48,096 bases of DNA, from positions 1 to 48,096 of the forward strand of contig CAZOMV010000037.1 in NCBI GenBank assembly GCA_964580995.1, written 5' to 3'. This document shows, piece after piece, positions 7,287 through 14,946 of the stretch. Numbering within the stretch: position 1 is the stretch's first letter; each line of letters starts with the position of its first letter. The position numbers and the translations under genes were made by a program. The DNA comes from JAKJEP01 sp964580995 (lineage in GTDB: Bacteria; Planctomycetota; Phycisphaerae; Sedimentisphaerales; SM23-30). Below the pieces are notes generated by a model. The model was not told the origin of the DNA. It did not search any database and was given only the letters and a program-made list of their open reading frames with translations.

Positions 7287-8686
7287 AATCGTGGTCTCTG
7301 AAGTGGAAGCTGGCCGTCCTGCTGTCTCTGGTGCTGGGGGCCGTGATACTTACCCTGTCGATCGTGGCGTATGTGGAAATGGAAGAGGCCCTGCAAAAAA
7401 ACATTGACCGGGCTTTAATGGCGATGGGGAAAGGGATCGAGACGATTCTGGACGATGAGGAAAGCCCGGGGGAAATCGGAAAAGAAATCCAGACGATAAC
7501 AGGCAATCCGCTGATTGGGAAAAACATCCGGTACCGGATCTGGGAGGAAAAGGAGGAAGGAAACCAGTTTCAATATGATCCGGTCATTAACGGCGTAGGG
7601 CCGCTGTTACAATCCCCCCTGCCAGCGGAACCGCCCCAGCCGGAATCCCAGGTATTTTATAATATGGAGGGGTATCCCTACCGGGTACTGTGGATGAGAC
7701 ACCAGGCAAAAGGCAAGGACCTACACGTTTTGGTGGCACTGTCCAACAGTTATACCTATCATGAAATGGAAGAATATCTAACCCTGCTGATTCTGCTGGG
7801 CGGCAGTGTGGTGGCCGGATCCCTGATGCTGATGCTGTGCGTCATTTTGTGGGCCTTCCGCCCGATAGCCCAGGCAAGCGAACGGCTGCAAAATATTACC
7901 TATAGTAACCTGGAAGATGACCATTTCCGGGATATCCGGGTGCCGAAGGAGTTGAAGCCGTTTCTGGATTCGCTGCAGAAGATGCTGGCACGGCTCCATC
8001 AGGCCATGCACAAGCAAAAACAATTTACGGATGACGCTTCGCACGAACTACGGACACCGCTGGCTCTGGCGAAAAGCACCCTGCAAACGGTACGGCGAAA
8101 ACCGCGGGGCGAGAAAGAATATACCGAAGCGATTGACGATACGCTGCATGATATTGAGCGGATGGAAAAATTGACCTGTCAACTGCTGGAACTGGCCCGG
8201 CTGGACCATAGCGGTAAAAACAAAAACCTGGTAAAACTCCAACTGCCGGTGGTGCTGGAAAAGGCAATCGTTCTATTTACCAAAAGCCCCAACCTGCGGG
8301 CGAACAGGATCAGCCACGGGGAATTTCCGGAAGCCTGGGTAAATGGGAATCCGGATATGCTGGAACAACTGTTTTACAACTTGATCGATAACGCCCTGAA
8401 ATATGGGCCGCCCGGCGGGATGGTTCAAATCGCAATATCAGACGATGATTCGGCCTTTTGGACCATTACGATACATGATGACGGGGGAAATATACCTTCG
8501 GAGTCGCTGGGCTTGCTGTTTGACCGGTTCTACCGGGTGGATTCCAGCCGGGCGCAGGCGGACGGTGGAACCGGGTTAGGGCTGGCCATCGCCCAGGAGA
8601 TCGTCCACCATCACGGCGGGACCATCGAAATCCGGTCGGACCCGGCCAGGGGAACCGATGTGTTGGTGTACCTGCCGAAGGTATAA
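7283..8686 (+). CDS. Sensor histidine kinase, HAMP-type
   Basis: A 467-residue inner-membrane kinase. Membrane segment 1 is at about residues 11-30 and segment 2 at 166-191, with a 135-residue sensor between them that matches no domain I know. A HAMP-like linker follows (192-240). The dimerisation domain has the phospho-accepting H254 in SHELRTPL. The ATPase domain shows the N box (NLIDNALKYGPPGG), the G1 box (HDDGGNIP), the F box (LFDRFYRVD) and the G2 box (GTGLGLAI). It is translated from an ATGA overlap with the response regulator and should phosphorylate D52 of that protein. The signal is unknown. Confidence 0.93.
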   Translation: MKSWSLKWKLAVLLSLVLGAVILTLSIVAYVEMEEALQKNIDRALMAMGKGIETILDDEESPGEIGKEIQTITGNPLIGKNIRYRIWEEKEEGNQFQYDPVINGVGPLLQSPLPAEPPQPESQVFYNMEGYPYRVLWMRHQAKGKDLHVLVALSNSYTYHEMEEYLTLLILLGGSVVAGSLMLMLCVILWAFRPIAQASERLQNITYSNLEDDHFRDIRVPKELKPFLDSLQKMLARLHQAMHKQKQFTDDASHELRTPLALAKSTLQTVRRKPRGEKEYTEAIDDTLHDIERMEKLTCQLLELARLDHSGKNKNLVKLQLPVVLEKAIVLFTKSPNLRANRISHGEFPEAWVNGNPDMLEQLFYNLIDNALKYGPPGGMVQIAISDDDSAFWTITIHDDGGNIPSESLGLLFDRFYRVDSSRAQADGGTGLGLAIAQEIVHHHGGTIEIRSDPARGTDVLVYLPKV

Positions 8687-8715
8687 CCACATTGTTTTGT
8701 ACAATATCCTTTCCA

Positions 8716-8760
8716 TTTCAGGTCTATTTCAGGTTGGCTTAAGGTACGGCAGATTATATT
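8716..8760 (+). promoter_or_regulatory. Activator-type promoter with three 11-bp-spaced direct repeats
   Basis: TTTCAGGT at 8716-8723, TTTCAGGT at 8727-8734 and CTTAAGGT at 8738-8745 recur at exactly 11-base steps. A TATATT box follows at 8755-8760. A -35 box at the right spacing would be a poor GGTTGG lying under the repeats, the usual design of promoters activated by PhoB/OmpR-type regulators. It stands directly after such a regulator and kinase and about 95 bases before the sugar-kinase-like gene. Confidence 0.6.
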
Positions 8761-8853
8761 CCCTGTATGTGGATTTCCAAGGAATCTTCGACAGGAGAAA
8801 TATCCCGTGCGCGTTGACTGCCAAAAAGTTGTTTTCGTGCCGATGGTGCAACC

Positions 8854-9681
8854 ATGACAGCCGGTGATATAGATGCTTACATTTGCCGCTGCTGTCAGGG
8901 ATATCAGATACGGGTTCTCCGGAAGTATAACCAGGAATCGCTGGTAAACCTGGTATGTGAAGGACCCGGGCGGGTGGAAGGCGTTTTCACCGCTGTCAAC
9001 AGTTCGGAGAATTCGCGGGTATTCTATTTTGAGTGGCAGGGGAAAGGGTTTTATTTGAAGCAGTATCTGCGCCGGAATTGGCTGGAGTATCTCAAAGAGA
9101 TTTTCCGGGGCAGCCGGTCCGAGCGAACGTGGAAAAATCATGCCATGCTGGCCCAGTACGGATTCGCCGCCCCCTGCATTGTTATGACGGGTCGGAACGG
9201 GGATATCGATTTTGCGGTTTCTGAATCGATCGCTTCGTTTTTAAATCTGCGCCGGTATGTTGAAAAGCTAGGACGGGAGCTGCCGGCGGCCGCATTTCGC
9301 TGCCGTAAGAAGCAATTGATGAGGGATCTGGGGCATACGGTAGGTTCCCTGCATCAGAAGAGGATTTCGCACGGGGATTTGCGCTGGGGGAATATTCATG
9401 TGGACGACACGGAGAAGGATCGATTTCACTTCTGGTTTATTGACAATGAACGGACTGTCCGGCATGTATTTCCGGCACCAAGAAGCCGGCTGAAGAATCT
9501 GGTTCAATTGAATATCATTCCCCATCATCTGGCTTCGAGCCGGGACTGCTATCGGTTTTTTCGCGCTTACCTGGAAGAAAATCCGGTGGACCTTCCGCAG
9601 AAGCATCAGCTAGCGCAACAAGTTATTCAGAAAACCATGCTGCGATTGAAGCAGAAACAGAAAGGGGTACTTAGAAAATGA
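8854..9681 (+). CDS. Kdo/WaaP-family lipopolysaccharide kinase-like protein
   Basis: A 275-residue protein-kinase-like fold of the Kdo kinase/WaaP family, which phosphorylates inner-core sugars of lipopolysaccharide. Visible motifs are the nucleotide-binding lysine region (YLKQYLRRNW), the catalytic loop H173-G-D175-LRWGN180 and the metal-binding equivalent D197 in FIDNER. There is no signal peptide, so it acts on the cytoplasmic side of the inner membrane. An in-frame stop at 8815 rules out a long extension; 8854 is the first ATG, without a clear ribosome binding site. Its stop overlaps the following phosphatase start by four bases, which suggests the two proteins act on the same product. 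The sugar substrate is inferred, not shown. Confidence 0.8.
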   Translation: MTAGDIDAYICRCCQGYQIRVLRKYNQESLVNLVCEGPGRVEGVFTAVNSSENSRVFYFEWQGKGFYLKQYLRRNWLEYLKEIFRGSRSERTWKNHAMLAQYGFAAPCIVMTGRNGDIDFAVSESIASFLNLRRYVEKLGRELPAAAFRCRKKQLMRDLGHTVGSLHQKRISHGDLRWGNIHVDDTEKDRFHFWFIDNERTVRHVFPAPRSRLKNLVQLNIIPHHLASSRDCYRFFRAYLEENPVDLPQKHQLAQQVIQKTMLRLKQKQKGVLRK

Positions 9682-10217
9682 ATGTACTATATCCGGCCGG
9701 GATTTTGGTGTTGGCGATCGCGGGAATGCTGGTTTTCCGGCGAAAATTCTTATACCATTTTAAAACAGTAGTTCCCAGCATTTTGTATCGAAGCGGAATT
9801 CTAGGGGATTTCGGCCTGCGATATGTATGCCGCAGGTATAAAATCAGAACCATCGTTAATTTACTCAATGATAAGGAATCCGGATTATATTCTAAACAGT
9901 ATCGTGCGGAAAGAAGATATTGCGATCAAAACCATATAAAATGGTTTTGCCTACCCATGAAAACCGATTGCCCGCCCACGGTACAGCAGATTGAATCGTT
10001 CCTTCAACTGACAAAAGAGAGCCGGAATCTGCCGATTTTAATCCATTGCGCCCAGGGGGTGGTACGGACCAACATGATGGTGACGGTTTTCCTGAAACAT
10101 TATTATGATATGGATAATCATAAAATCATGAAAATACTCCCCTTCTTCGGGCACCGGCTGGAAAAACGTCCCCGAGTCCATGATTTCATCAAGAATTATT
10201 CAAAAGTTACCTCGTGA
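9678..10217 (+). CDS. Membrane-anchored dual-specificity/tyrosine phosphatase-like protein
   Basis: A 179-residue protein with one N-terminal membrane segment (about 5-22) and a cysteine phosphatase domain. The signature loop is HC124AQGVVR130TN, fitting HCx5R, with a candidate general acid at the aspartate in MKTDCP. ILYRSGIL and IRTIVNLLND near the start match bacterial dual-specificity phosphatases. The gene overlaps the Kdo-type kinase by ATGA, so kinase and phosphatase are made together. Target options are a phosphosugar, a phospholipid or phosphotyrosine; the pairing favours a lipopolysaccharide or lipid substrate, but this is inference. A terminator follows at 10231. Confidence 0.8.
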   Translation: MNVLYPAGILVLAIAGMLVFRRKFLYHFKTVVPSILYRSGILGDFGLRYVCRRYKIRTIVNLLNDKESGLYSKQYRAERRYCDQNHIKWFCLPMKTDCPPTVQQIESFLQLTKESRNLPILIHCAQGVVRTNMMVTVFLKHYYDMDNHKIMKILPFFGHRLEKRPRVHDFIKNYSKVTS

Positions 10218-10230
10218 TCCTGCCTTTTTC

Positions 10231-10260
10231 GGGAACCGGAAACGGCTCCGCTTTTTTTTC
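10231..10260 (+). terminator. Rho-independent terminator
   Basis: GGAACCG, a GAAA loop and CGGCTCC form a seven-pair stem with one mismatch, followed by GC and eight Ts. It lies 14 bases after the phosphatase stop and closes the kinase/phosphatase unit. Confidence 0.8.
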
Positions 10261-10380
10261 GATGGAATTTTTATGCCGGACCTTTCCTGTGGGAAGGGAT
10301 TCTGGTATGCTGGCGGGCTGCAGCCAGACGCGGAGGCGCTGGTGGTTTGTTTGAACCGTAAAAAGTAGTATCCGGAGTGA

Positions 10381-10665
10381 ATGATGTTTAAGGTGAATGA
10401 ATATTTTGAGGGGCGGGTGAAATCGCTGGGGTTTACCACGGCGGAGGGGGCGGCGACGATCGGGGTGATGGCGGCGGGGGACTATGAGTTCGGAACCGCC
10501 ACGGTGGAGGTGATGACGGTGGTCAGCGGCCGGCTGGCGGCGCAACTGCCGGGGGAAACGGCATGGGGCAGCTACGGGCCGGGCGAGTCGTTCACGGTGG
10601 AGGCGGGCAAAAAGTTTAAGGTGAAGGCCGGGGAAGATACGGCCTATCTTTGCCGGTATAAATAA
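10381..10665 (+). CDS. ppnP: Pyrimidine/purine nucleoside phosphorylase PpnP
   Basis: 94 residues, the same length as Escherichia coli PpnP (formerly YaiE). It is a one-domain cupin that splits nucleosides with phosphate into a base and ribose-1-phosphate. The sequence follows the family throughout: NEYFEGRVKSLGF, ATIGVMAAGDYEFGTA, EVMTVVSGRLAAQLPG, the GESFTVEAGKKFKVKA strand pair and the closing AYLCRYK. Two ATGs stand in tandem at 10381 and 10384 after a CCGGAG motif. It is a single-gene unit between a terminator and repeat B. Confidence 0.92.
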   Translation: MMFKVNEYFEGRVKSLGFTTAEGAATIGVMAAGDYEFGTATVEVMTVVSGRLAAQLPGETAWGSYGPGESFTVEAGKKFKVKAGEDTAYLCRYK

Positions 10666-10670
10666 TGCCC

Positions 10671-10752
10671 CCACCGCCTCGAGAGAGGGATGATTCTGAC
10701 GCTTTATCGGATCTTTCGGCTCCGAGAGCATGGAACACCGGTTTCCCCCCGT
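10671..10752 (+). repeat. Dispersed repeat B, long form
   Basis: It begins CCACCGCCTCG and ends GAGCATGGAACACCGG plus a C-run and GT. The same two ends about 85 bases apart recur at 48012-48096 and, degraded, at 3354-3438. It starts five bases after the ppnP stop, between two converging genes. Confidence 0.7.
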
Positions 10753-10821
10753 AGCTGGCACTTTCATAAACTGCCGCCGGGATCAGCAGGATAGCTGGTG
10801 CCGGAGGCGGTGTAATTTGGG

Positions 10822-12294
10822 TCATTGGACGGCTTGCCGCTGCCGAAGCTGCTGGGCCAGGTCCAGCACGCGGTCATAGGTGATGCCGGCTGGGGGTTGG
10901 CCGTGGTCGCTCAACTCGGCCATAGCGCCCAGGACCAATTGAAAGTCATCACTGTTTATCACTTTCATTACAGGCTGGGTAGCTAATTTAAATGGATTTT
11001 TTGTATTCATGTTATTTTTATATGCAAGCACGTAACTTAACAATTCGAAATTTTTTGGTAAATCCATAGAAGTACAATAGATGCTCCATTCATAATATTT
11101 CCCCTCTCTTTGGGTATATGCCAGATGATATCCGTCAAATATAATCTCTTGGCCTTTATAAGTCGTTTTTAATCTATTGATCTCATAAGGGAGTATGGGG
11201 AGCGATCCTCCTAATTCCAAGCCTTCAAATTTCCGGGAAATATCCGTTTGGGCATCTTCACTACTCCAACATAGTATTAAAGCACCATCTTCCAGAGCAA
11301 ACAGGATATGCCCTGTTAAACAGGCGTCACCGGAGCTGCCCATGATTCCCCCCTTAAGCGAATTATCATTGGCAGTCTCTTTGGTATTTTCCAAAGCATA
11401 GCCATCCGGAGGGATCAAAGAAAAAATCTCTTGAGGAATTTCCACATTCCGTTCTATTAATTCAATATCCAGCCGCTGACACCATTCCTCCTCTGTGCCC
11501 ATTTGCATCCAGATTTTGACTTTGGCAAAATCACCGGTTTCCGGCGATAGCCAGCTTTGCATTTTTACATCAGGAAAGCCATCCTGGCTCAAACAGGCTT
11601 CCCAGATATTATACATCTGGCCTTCTATTTCCTCCTGACCGATCAACTGGTAAGAATCAAACAGTTCGACATCCCCACAGGCCAATTGTAATAATGTGTA
11701 AGCATTCTGATGTGTGAACAGCAATTTTTTATACTCGCTTACCTTGCCATAGAAAACTTTTTTTTCTGTATGGTTGATGGTTATTTCATAATCTCCCCCA
11801 TCACAGATTGTTTCCGATATATTGATTTTCATTCCTTCCGGGCTGGTACAGACCACAGGATCCGTTTTCCGCCAGCGATTGTTTTTTAAATCCAGCCAAT
11901 AGTCTGCATCCACAGCCAACGGCTCTTTATCGGAACCGGGACTGGGGAAAAACAGCTTTCCTTTCATGTGGATAGTATCTGCGGTGTAAAACAATTCCGG
12001 CACGTCGGCCATGCCATAAACTTTGGTTACGCCGGTATCGGGCCAGAGAACCAGGGCGATCAGAATTACCGCGGCGGCGGCGAGGGGGGTGAGCCATTTG
12101 AGGGCTTTGGAATGCATGATTTTATACCTCCAGGACCGGGGTTGCTTTTGGGTCAAGGCGGTCTCAAATTCGGTTGCGGATTGATTTCGCAGTTGATTGA
12201 GGAAGGCTACATCCGGGGGAGCGACTTTTTTATCAACCGCTTTTAAAATTTCCATAAATTGTTTATCGTTATTCTCTTGCTTGTGCGGATTCAT
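10822..12294 (-). CDS. Membrane protein encoded with ECF sigma factor, putative anti-sigma factor
   Basis: A 490-residue protein with an N-terminal cytoplasmic part of about 65 residues, one membrane segment (about 66-86, WLTPLAAAAVILIALVLW) and a large extracytoplasmic domain of some 400 residues. The outer part is rich in beta-strand patterns with several cysteines and resembles lipoprotein-carrier-like domains (YWLDLKNNRWRKTDPV and MQSWLSPETGDFAKVKIWMQ), but I cannot assign it with confidence. The start overlaps the ECF sigma stop by four bases. A cytoplasmic end, one membrane segment and an external sensor is the usual plan of planctomycete anti-sigma proteins; function is inferred. Confidence 0.75.
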   Translation of the reverse strand: MNPHKQENNDKQFMEILKAVDKKVAPPDVAFLNQLRNQSATEFETALTQKQPRSWRYKIMHSKALKWLTPLAAAAVILIALVLWPDTGVTKVYGMADVPELFYTADTIHMKGKLFFPSPGSDKEPLAVDADYWLDLKNNRWRKTDPVVCTSPEGMKINISETICDGGDYEITINHTEKKVFYGKVSEYKKLLFTHQNAYTLLQLACGDVELFDSYQLIGQEEIEGQMYNIWEACLSQDGFPDVKMQSWLSPETGDFAKVKIWMQMGTEEEWCQRLDIELIERNVEIPQEIFSLIPPDGYALENTKETANDNSLKGGIMGSSGDACLTGHILFALEDGALILCWSSEDAQTDISRKFEGLELGGSLPILPYEINRLKTTYKGQEIIFDGYHLAYTQREGKYYEWSIYCTSMDLPKNFELLSYVLAYKNNMNTKNPFKLATQPVMKVINSDDFQLVLGAMAELSDHGQPPAGITYDRVLDLAQQLRQRQAVQ

Positions 12295-12905
12295 GGGCGC
12301 ACCTCCTGCTCTTTCGGAGCGGAATGAGTTAATTTGTTAAAGACCTTGCGGAACAGCTTGCGGGCCCGGGCCAGTTTGGAGCGAACGGCGTCATCGGAAA
12401 AGTGCAACTGTTCCGCGATCCGCTGGGACGGTTCGCCCTGCACATATTTGGACAGCAGCAGTATCTGATAGTCCGGCGGCAGTTGCAGCAGAGCCGCGCG
12501 CACCAGGGAGGCCAGTTCTTCGGCTTCCAGCACGTCCGGGGGCAGCACGGATTTACCGTCCAGCCAGTCGGCTTTGGCGGCGTCCAGGGACTGCCACCAG
12601 CGCTGCGACGGGGCGAGCCGGCCTTTGACGGCTAGGCGGCGATAATGCAGGGCGATCTGGCGGCGGGCGATACCCCAGAGCCACAGCCAGAGAGAGCCGC
12701 GTTGGGGATCGAAGTTTCCGGCTGAGCGGGCGGCGGCCAGAAACGTTTCCTGGACCACATCCGCCACGTCCGCCGATTCGCTGCCGACCAGTTGTCCCAC
12801 GCGCCGCCAGAGCAGTTGGGCATAGGTATCATACAGCCGCAGCCAAGCTTCCCGATGGCCTGCTCGCAAACCGGCTACGATTTCCTGTTCTGTTTTGCTG
12901 TCCAA
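12291..12905 (-). CDS. RNA polymerase sigma factor, ECF family
   Basis: A 204-residue ECF sigma factor. Region 2 is at about 10-85 (WLRLYDTYAQLLWRRVGQLV, then DVADVVQETFLAAARS, then WLWGIARRQIALHYRR). Region 4 is at about 135-190 (LPPDYQILLLSKYVQGEPSQ, RIAEQLHFSDDAVRSKLARA). The linker is longer than usual. The gene starts with TTG at 12905, supported by AAAGGA seven bases upstream; no ATG offers a better start. It is followed, with ATGA overlap, by its membrane partner. It belongs to a different subgroup from the ECF factor at 5728-6255, judging by the short sequence identity visible. Confidence 0.9.
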   Translation of the reverse strand: MDSKTEQEIVAGLRAGHREAWLRLYDTYAQLLWRRVGQLVGSESADVADVVQETFLAAARSAGNFDPQRGSLWLWLWGIARRQIALHYRRLAVKGRLAPSQRWWQSLDAAKADWLDGKSVLPPDVLEAEELASLVRAALLQLPPDYQILLLSKYVQGEPSQRIAEQLHFSDDAVRSKLARARKLFRKVFNKLTHSAPKEQEVRP

Positions 12906-12931
12906 TAGGATATCCTTTACGTAAGATTTCG

Positions 12932-13014
12932 ATCATCGATGATTTCCCCCATAGTTTGCGCCCCAAGTCCGGAATGTGTCGGGAAAAATTCGGAAAACCA
13001 ACAACGATGTTGTT
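12932..13014. promoter_or_regulatory. Palindromes upstream of the second ECF operon
   Basis: Two symmetrical sites lie in front of the TTG start: ATCATCGATGAT (12932-12943, perfect 12-base palindrome) and AACAAC-gat-GTTGTT (13000-13014). Either could bind a dimeric regulator. No clear -35/-10 pair was found, which would fit an ECF-type autoregulated promoter. Confidence 0.35.
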
Positions 13015-13058
13015 AGAAAAAGGTGTTTTGGGGGAAAAAGGTATTCTTTCTGCGCAGG

Positions 13059-13092
13059 AAAAAAGCCGTGAGGGGTATGCCCGCACGGCTTT
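13059..13092 (-). terminator. Rho-independent terminator of the histone-like gene
   Basis: On the minus strand AAAGCCGTG and CACGGCTTT form a nine-pair stem around a 13-base loop, followed by a run of Ts. It lies about 40 bases after the stop codon of the histone-fold gene. Confidence 0.8.
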
Positions 13093-13132
13093 CCGCTGGA
13101 AAGCGTTAATTCCTTTCGCGGCGACTGATTTC

Positions 13133-13357
13133 TTAGAAATCCTGCGGTTTGACCGTACTGCGGCGGTTGGCCTGGGTGCGGGCAATCGCCTTATCCAGAC
13201 AGCAATAGACACAGTCGGAAATGGCCCCGATCGCGTCCGAGCTGCACATGCAGTCTTTGGAACGGATGTAGGCTTTGATCTTGCTCGCCACGACCAGCAC
13301 TTCCTTATTGCTGGCGGCCTTTTTCGCGGGTTTCTTAGCAGCTTTCTTCTTAGCCAT
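13133..13357 (-). CDS. Histone-fold protein with N-terminal lysine-rich tail
   Basis: A 74-residue basic protein. Residues 1-18 are a tail of Lys and Ala (MAKKKAAKKPAKKAA). About residues 19-74 match the short bacterial histone fold: helix 1 (VLVVASKIKAYIRSK), loop, long helix 2 (DAIGAISDCVYCCLDKAIAR), then the ANRRSTVKPQDF stretch, where R-S-T-V-x-P-x-D corresponds to the conserved RT/RD region of histones. As in Bdellovibrio-type bacterial histones, helix 3 is cut short. It is expected to coat or bend DNA as a dimer. Five cysteines are unusual. The start at 13357 follows GGAGG by ten bases; a longer frame from 13390 lacks a site. It has its own terminator. Confidence 0.75.
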   Translation of the reverse strand: MAKKKAAKKPAKKAASNKEVLVVASKIKAYIRSKDCMCSSDAIGAISDCVYCCLDKAIARTQANRRSTVKPQDF

Positions 13358-13406
13358 GTTTTTTGGTCCTCCATGATTAAATAGAAACAATTGAAGAAAA
13401 CACTCA

Positions 13407-13422
13407 GGATTGACGCCAATCC
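13407..13422. promoter_or_regulatory. Inverted repeat upstream of the histone-like gene
   Basis: GGATTG-acgc-CAATCC, perfect six-base arms, 50 bases upstream of the start codon on the minus strand. Possible operator or 5' leader hairpin; the promoter itself is not obvious. Confidence 0.4.
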
Positions 13423-13613
13423 TGCCAATCTTTTAGTTATCCGGCAGTTAAAATGCAATAAAAAAACGCTGAAAAATGACGAATTTTGGCTCTAAATCGT
13501 ATTTTCCGGCACTTTTTTTATATTTTTTATGGTTTTCCAGCCCTTTTTGGGGGTTTTGGAGTTATACTTTGCTTGATCAGGGCTATTTTTTTTAAAGAAA
13601 GAAAATTATTTTT

Positions 13614-13641
13614 TTGACTAATTCCACTAAAATTTGATAAC
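13614..13641 (+). promoter_or_regulatory. Possible promoter of the acidic/basic gene pair
   Basis: TTGACT at 13614-13619 and a TGATAA/GATAAC box at about 13635-13641, spacing 15 to 16. The surrounding DNA (13430-13640) is very AT-rich with long T runs and no gene. The transcript would start about 90 bases before the GTG start at 13737. Confidence 0.4.
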
Positions 13642-13736
13642 TTTTAGCAGCGGATTTGGACGAAAATAACAGTACGACCCGGTCTTGGGGCCTGGGTAAA
13701 AAATCAGGGTTGATCTTTTATCAGCAGGAGTTGAAC

Positions 13737-14123
13737 GTGAGTAAAAATACCGAAGACAATCGTGAATACATCACTTTGTTGTTCGCGCGAAATCTGGCCG
13801 AAGCGGAATTCTATAAAGCCCTTCTGGCGGAACAGGAGATTCCCGTCTTGATTGAAGACGAGAACACGGAGGCGATGGGGCTGCCGGACATGGCCCGTGG
13901 GGTGCCGGTAATGGTTCCGGAAGACCAACTCGAGATCGCACAGGATATTATTGAACAACGGGCCACGCTGGATGATGATGTTGACGAGGAAGACGAAGAG
14001 GAGGAGGAGGACGAAGAGGATGAATTTGAAGACATGGAAGAGCTGGATCTGGAAGAGGGAGAGACTGCCGAAGTAGAGGAAGAGGAGGATAAAGAGGATG
14101 AAGATGAGGAGGAATTGTTCTAA
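13737..14123 (+). CDS. DUF2007-type signal-transducing domain protein with acidic tail
   Basis: A 128-residue protein. Residues 8-75 match the small ferredoxin-like domain known as putative prokaryotic signal-transducing protein (EYITLLFARNLAEAEFYKAL, EQEIPVLIEDENTEAMG, VPVMVPEDQLEIAQDII). The rest, about 50 residues, is almost pure Glu and Asp. The GTG at 13737 is chosen as start because AGGAG lies seven bases upstream and the domain begins directly after; the frame is open back to 13656. Its stop overlaps the next gene by one base (TAATG). No enzymatic residues are known for this family. Confidence 0.75.
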   Translation: MSKNTEDNREYITLLFARNLAEAEFYKALLAEQEIPVLIEDENTEAMGLPDMARGVPVMVPEDQLEIAQDIIEQRATLDDDVDEEDEEEEEDEEDEFEDMEELDLEEGETAEVEEEEDKEDEDEEELF

Positions 14124-14461
14124 TGAGTGAATCGAATGAAGCAGTAGAAACCGTACAGGAAGATCGAAGGCAGGGGCAAGAGGATCGGCGGGAGACTCCG
14201 TTGGAGCGCCGAGCCGGGGCCGATCGCCGCTGCGGGTGGGACCGGAGGCGAGGACCGGGCCGGCGTCGTCCGGACGAAAGGCGTTCGGCGGAAGAAGGGG
14301 AGATGAACGATGAGCAATTCGAGCTGATTATGGCCATCGACGCCTACAAGCGGGCCAACAACCGGCCGTTCCCCAGCTATACGGAGATTCTGGAAATCAT
14401 CAAGGCGCTGGGGTACCGCAAAATCGCGGAGCCAACGTCCCTTAACGATTCCGGAAACTAG
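14123..14461 (+). CDS. Arg-rich protein with conserved C-terminal helical domain
   Basis: A 112-residue protein translated from a TAATG overlap with the acidic gene. The first 60 residues are rich in Arg pairs alternating with Asp/Glu/Gly (EDRRETPLERRAGADRR). The last 50 residues form a compact helical module (EQFELIMAIDAYKRANNRPF, then YTEILEIIKALGYRKI) that looks like a small helix-turn-helix-like domain. I do not recognise a characterised family. Coupled translation with a protein carrying a long acidic tail suggests that the two tails may bind each other. The end overlaps the converging rubrerythrin-like gene by four bases. Confidence 0.65.
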   Translation: MSESNEAVETVQEDRRQGQEDRRETPLERRAGADRRCGWDRRRGPGRRRPDERRSAEEGEMNDEQFELIMAIDAYKRANNRPFPSYTEILEIIKALGYRKIAEPTSLNDSGN

Positions 14462-14946
14462 CGGTCATGTCCGTAAAATAGAAATTCGGCGTTTTCCAGG
14501 ATTACTTCCGGGTCATCGACAAATTCCAGGGTTAATTCCAAAAGTTTCTGGTGTTTTTCTTCTTCAAGCTGCAATTTTTGCCAGATTTCTTTTTCCGGGG
14601 CGCCGGGGGCCTGGGCGGCGTTTTTGCGATAGAGTTCCACGCTGCGGGCTTCGAGGTCCACGCCCTTGCGGAGGACCTCGCTTAAACAATCCTTTTCGTT
14701 GATAAACGGTTTTTTAGTCTTCGCCAACTTCTGAAAAATATTTTTAATCCCCGCAAATTTTTGACTTTCGATCATCTGCGGTCTGCCGACCTGAATACCA
14801 TAGAGGATCTCTTCATGCCTTTTTTCATCGTCGGCCAGAATCTCCAGCATTCGGCGGGCGGCGGGATCATTTTGTTTTTTGGCGGATTGGAGGTAAAATT
14901 CGTACCCATTCCGTTCCATCTGAATGGCATAATCCAATATTTCCAT
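14458..14946 (-). CDS. Rubrerythrin/ferritin-like diiron protein
   Basis: A 162-residue four-helix bundle of the ferritin-like superfamily. The iron ligands expected of the fold are present: E11 in the first helix (MERNGYEFYL), E41-x-x-H44 in the second (DDEKRHEEIL), a glutamate in the third (VDLEARSVELYR) and E129-x-x-H132 in the fourth (LEEEKHQKLLEL). There is no rubredoxin domain at the C-terminus, so it belongs to the short, erythrin-like form. Relatives reduce peroxide or sense oxygen in anaerobes. It is a single gene converging with the preceding plus-strand pair. Confidence 0.8.
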   Translation of the reverse strand: MEILDYAIQMERNGYEFYLQSAKKQNDPAARRMLEILADDEKRHEEILYGIQVGRPQMIESQKFAGIKNIFQKLAKTKKPFINEKDCLSEVLRKGVDLEARSVELYRKNAAQAPGAPEKEIWQKLQLEEEKHQKLLELTLEFVDDPEVILENAEFLFYGHDR

